Positions 63,037-64,000 of a DNA stretch of 64,000 bases are shown here, one piece after another (within the stretch, counting starts at the first letter, position 1; each line of letters starts with the position of its first letter). Where the stretch lies: the NCBI RefSeq assembly GCF_002217655.1, contig NZ_NEWK01000002.1, forward strand, positions 745,164 to 809,163. The letters run 5' to 3'. The notes under the pieces were generated by a model. It had not been told where the DNA came from, ran no database searches, and worked only from the letters and a program-made list of their open reading frames with translations. Source of the stretch: Geobacillus thermocatenulatus (GTDB lineage: Bacteria; Bacillota; Bacilli; Bacillales; Anoxybacillaceae). Both the position numbers and the translations under genes were made by a program.

Positions 63037-63344
63037 ATCATCACCTCAAGGCAACGAATAAAATTATACGTTTCGTTTCTAGTTTTGTCAATGTTTTTTC
63101 TTTACAACCACTCATTCCTTGGAAAAGAACGGCATACTCCCATCATGTCCAAATGCCATTCCGAACATGCACGGTCGGCGCGCGGACATTGGAAAACGGT
63201 CGACCGCTTCGTTTCTTTTGTTGTTCTCACCGCATGTTGCCGTTGATCTTCGCCGTCGTATATTCCATACTAAATTCAGATCGAATAGACAGCCATTTCG
63301 TTGCGGCCAAGCCGCGCGAATCGCCATGAAAGGAGCGAAAAAAG
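63037..63344. other. Divergent intergenic region between ylbN and tmcAL
   Basis: It contains the consensus ylbN promoter on the minus strand. On the plus strand a weaker candidate, TTGCCG (63237-63242) and TATATT (63259-63264) with 16 bases between, could serve tmcAL. The middle section (63110-63230) is GC-richer but shows no gene. Confidence 0.5.
63063..63091 (-). promoter_or_regulatory. Consensus SigA promoter of ylbN-rpmF
   Basis: TTGACA (63086-63091) and TATAAT (63063-63068) with a 17-base spacer on the minus strand: a perfect SigA match. It would drive ylbN and rpmF up to the rpmF terminator. Confidence 0.9.
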
Positions 63345-64000
63345 GTGAAAGCCGTCGGCGTGATCGTGGAATACAACCCGTTTCACAACGGTCATTTCCA
63401 CCATTTGAACGAAACGAGGCAAAAGACAAATGCGGACTGTTTGATCGCCGTCATGAGCGGAAACTTCTTGCAACGCGGTGAGCCGGCCATCGTCTCCAAA
63501 TGGGCGCGGGCCAAAATGGCGCTCGCCGCCGGCGTAGATGTGGTCATCGAGCTGCCGTACGCCTTCGCTGTGCAAGCGGCTGAACAGTTCGCTCATGGGG
63601 CGGTGCAGCTGCTTGCGGCGATCGGCTGCCAAGAGCTTTGCTTTGGCAGCGAATCGGGGGAAATTTCCGCTTTTTTATCCGCGGCCCAAACATGGCTTGA
63701 ACAGAAGGAAACGTTCGATTCTCTCATCCGCACCGGGCTTTCGCGCGGACAAAGCTTTCCGAAAGCCGCCGCTGAAGCGTGGCAAACGTTCGGCGCCGCT
63801 CCGCTTGATTTGTCCAAGCCCAACAACGTGCTTGGTTTTGCGTATGTGAAAGCCATTTGGCAAAACAAGCTGGCGATGATGCCGCGCACGATTCCGCGGC
63901 TGGCCGCCGGCTATCATGACGAATCATTTTCCCACCCGTCGATTGCGAGCGCCACCAGCCTGCGGAAAACATTGCGACAAACCGGGCGGCTCGAATCAAT
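63345..64000 (+). CDS. tmcAL: tRNA(Met) cytidine acetate ligase TmcAL (N-terminal part, runs off the window)
   Basis: The 218 N-terminal codons are present and the frame is open to base 64000. The start is GTG with AGGAG nine bases upstream. The translation [21 protein letters not shown] has the nucleotidyltransferase HXGH-like motif (HNGH). [31 protein letters not shown] and [15 protein letters not shown] also match the family (formerly YlbM). It forms ac4C at the wobble position of elongator tRNA-Met. Confidence 0.94.
   Translation, partial: MKAVGVIVEYNPFHNGHFHHLNETRQKTNADCLIAVMSGNFLQRGEPAIVSKWARAKMALAAGVDVVIELPYAFAVQAAEQFAHGAVQLLAAIGCQELCFGSESGEISAFLSAAQTWLEQKETFDSLIRTGLSRGQSFPKAAAEAWQTFGAAPLDLSKPNNVLGFAYVKAIWQNKLAMMPRTIPRLAAGYHDESFSHPSIASATSLRKTLRQTGRLES

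Noticed and set aside
63112-63429. A 105-codon minus-strand frame upstream of ylbN
   Set aside because: It overlaps the start of tmcAL on the other strand and has no family features.

Overview
The window is chromosomal DNA from a thermophilic, spore-forming Firmicute, most likely Geobacillus or a close relative. The coding sequence is GC-rich, Shine-Dalgarno sites are strong, TTG and GTG starts are frequent, and gene content and order follow the Bacillus subtilis ylbM to prpC segment. Sporulation genes (sigE, sigG, spoIIGA, spoVD, spoVE, rsfA) and B. subtilis-like pyr attenuators support this. No tRNA, rRNA, CRISPR array or intact insertion sequence was seen. Almost every gene is on the minus strand; rqcH, a Uma2-family gene and the partial tmcAL are on the plus strand.

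Read in the direction of transcription (right to left), the layout is as follows. (1) 63.3-57.5 kb: ylbN-rpmF, an enoyl-CoA hydratase family gene, rsfA, panE, a DUF3397 membrane protein and bshC. (2) 57.3-40.7 kb: the division and cell wall cluster rsmH-ftsL-pbpB-spoVD-murE-(MurF N-domain-like gene)-mraY-murD-spoVE-divIB-ylxW-ylxX-sbp-ftsA-ftsZ. It lacks mraZ, murG and murB at their B. subtilis positions. (3) 40.3-37.7 kb: spoIIGA-sigE-sigG. (4) 37.7-30.4 kb: ylmC, ylmD, ylmE, sepF, ylmG, ylmH, divIVA, then T-box-controlled ileS. (5) 30.4-29.5 kb: an AT-rich, decayed spacer. (6) 29.5-16.2 kb: lspA, rluD and the complete UMP operon pyrR-pyrP-pyrB-pyrC-carA-carB-pyrK-pyrD-pyrF-pyrE, with three PyrR-type attenuators, a consensus promoter and a final terminator. 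(7) 16.1-14.7 kb: a small accessory patch with an RHS/YD-repeat pseudogene and a low-GC Uma2 gene. (8) 14.6-0 kb: rqcH, then a Ca2+-type P-ATPase, yicC, remA, gmk, rpoZ, coaBC, priA, def, fmt, rsmB, rlmN and the start of prpC.

Functionally, the window links peptidoglycan precursor synthesis (murE, mraY, murD), septal synthesis (pbpB, ftsL, divIB) and the FtsZ/FtsA/SepF/DivIVA machinery to the mother-cell and forespore sigma factors that reuse these proteins. It also holds de novo pyrimidine synthesis and many translation-quality genes (def, fmt, rsmB, rlmN, rqcH, ylmH, rluD, ileS). I did not find a clearly new multigene system. The most unusual points are the reduced division cluster with new promoter/terminator elements at a deletion point, a stand-alone MurF N-domain-like gene, a hairpin plus an orphan Shine-Dalgarno in front of ftsA, and the RHS/Uma2 patch. 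Several B. subtilis regulatory designs are also conserved, including a 22-bp-spaced spoIIG promoter and SigF-type promoters before sigG and rsfA.
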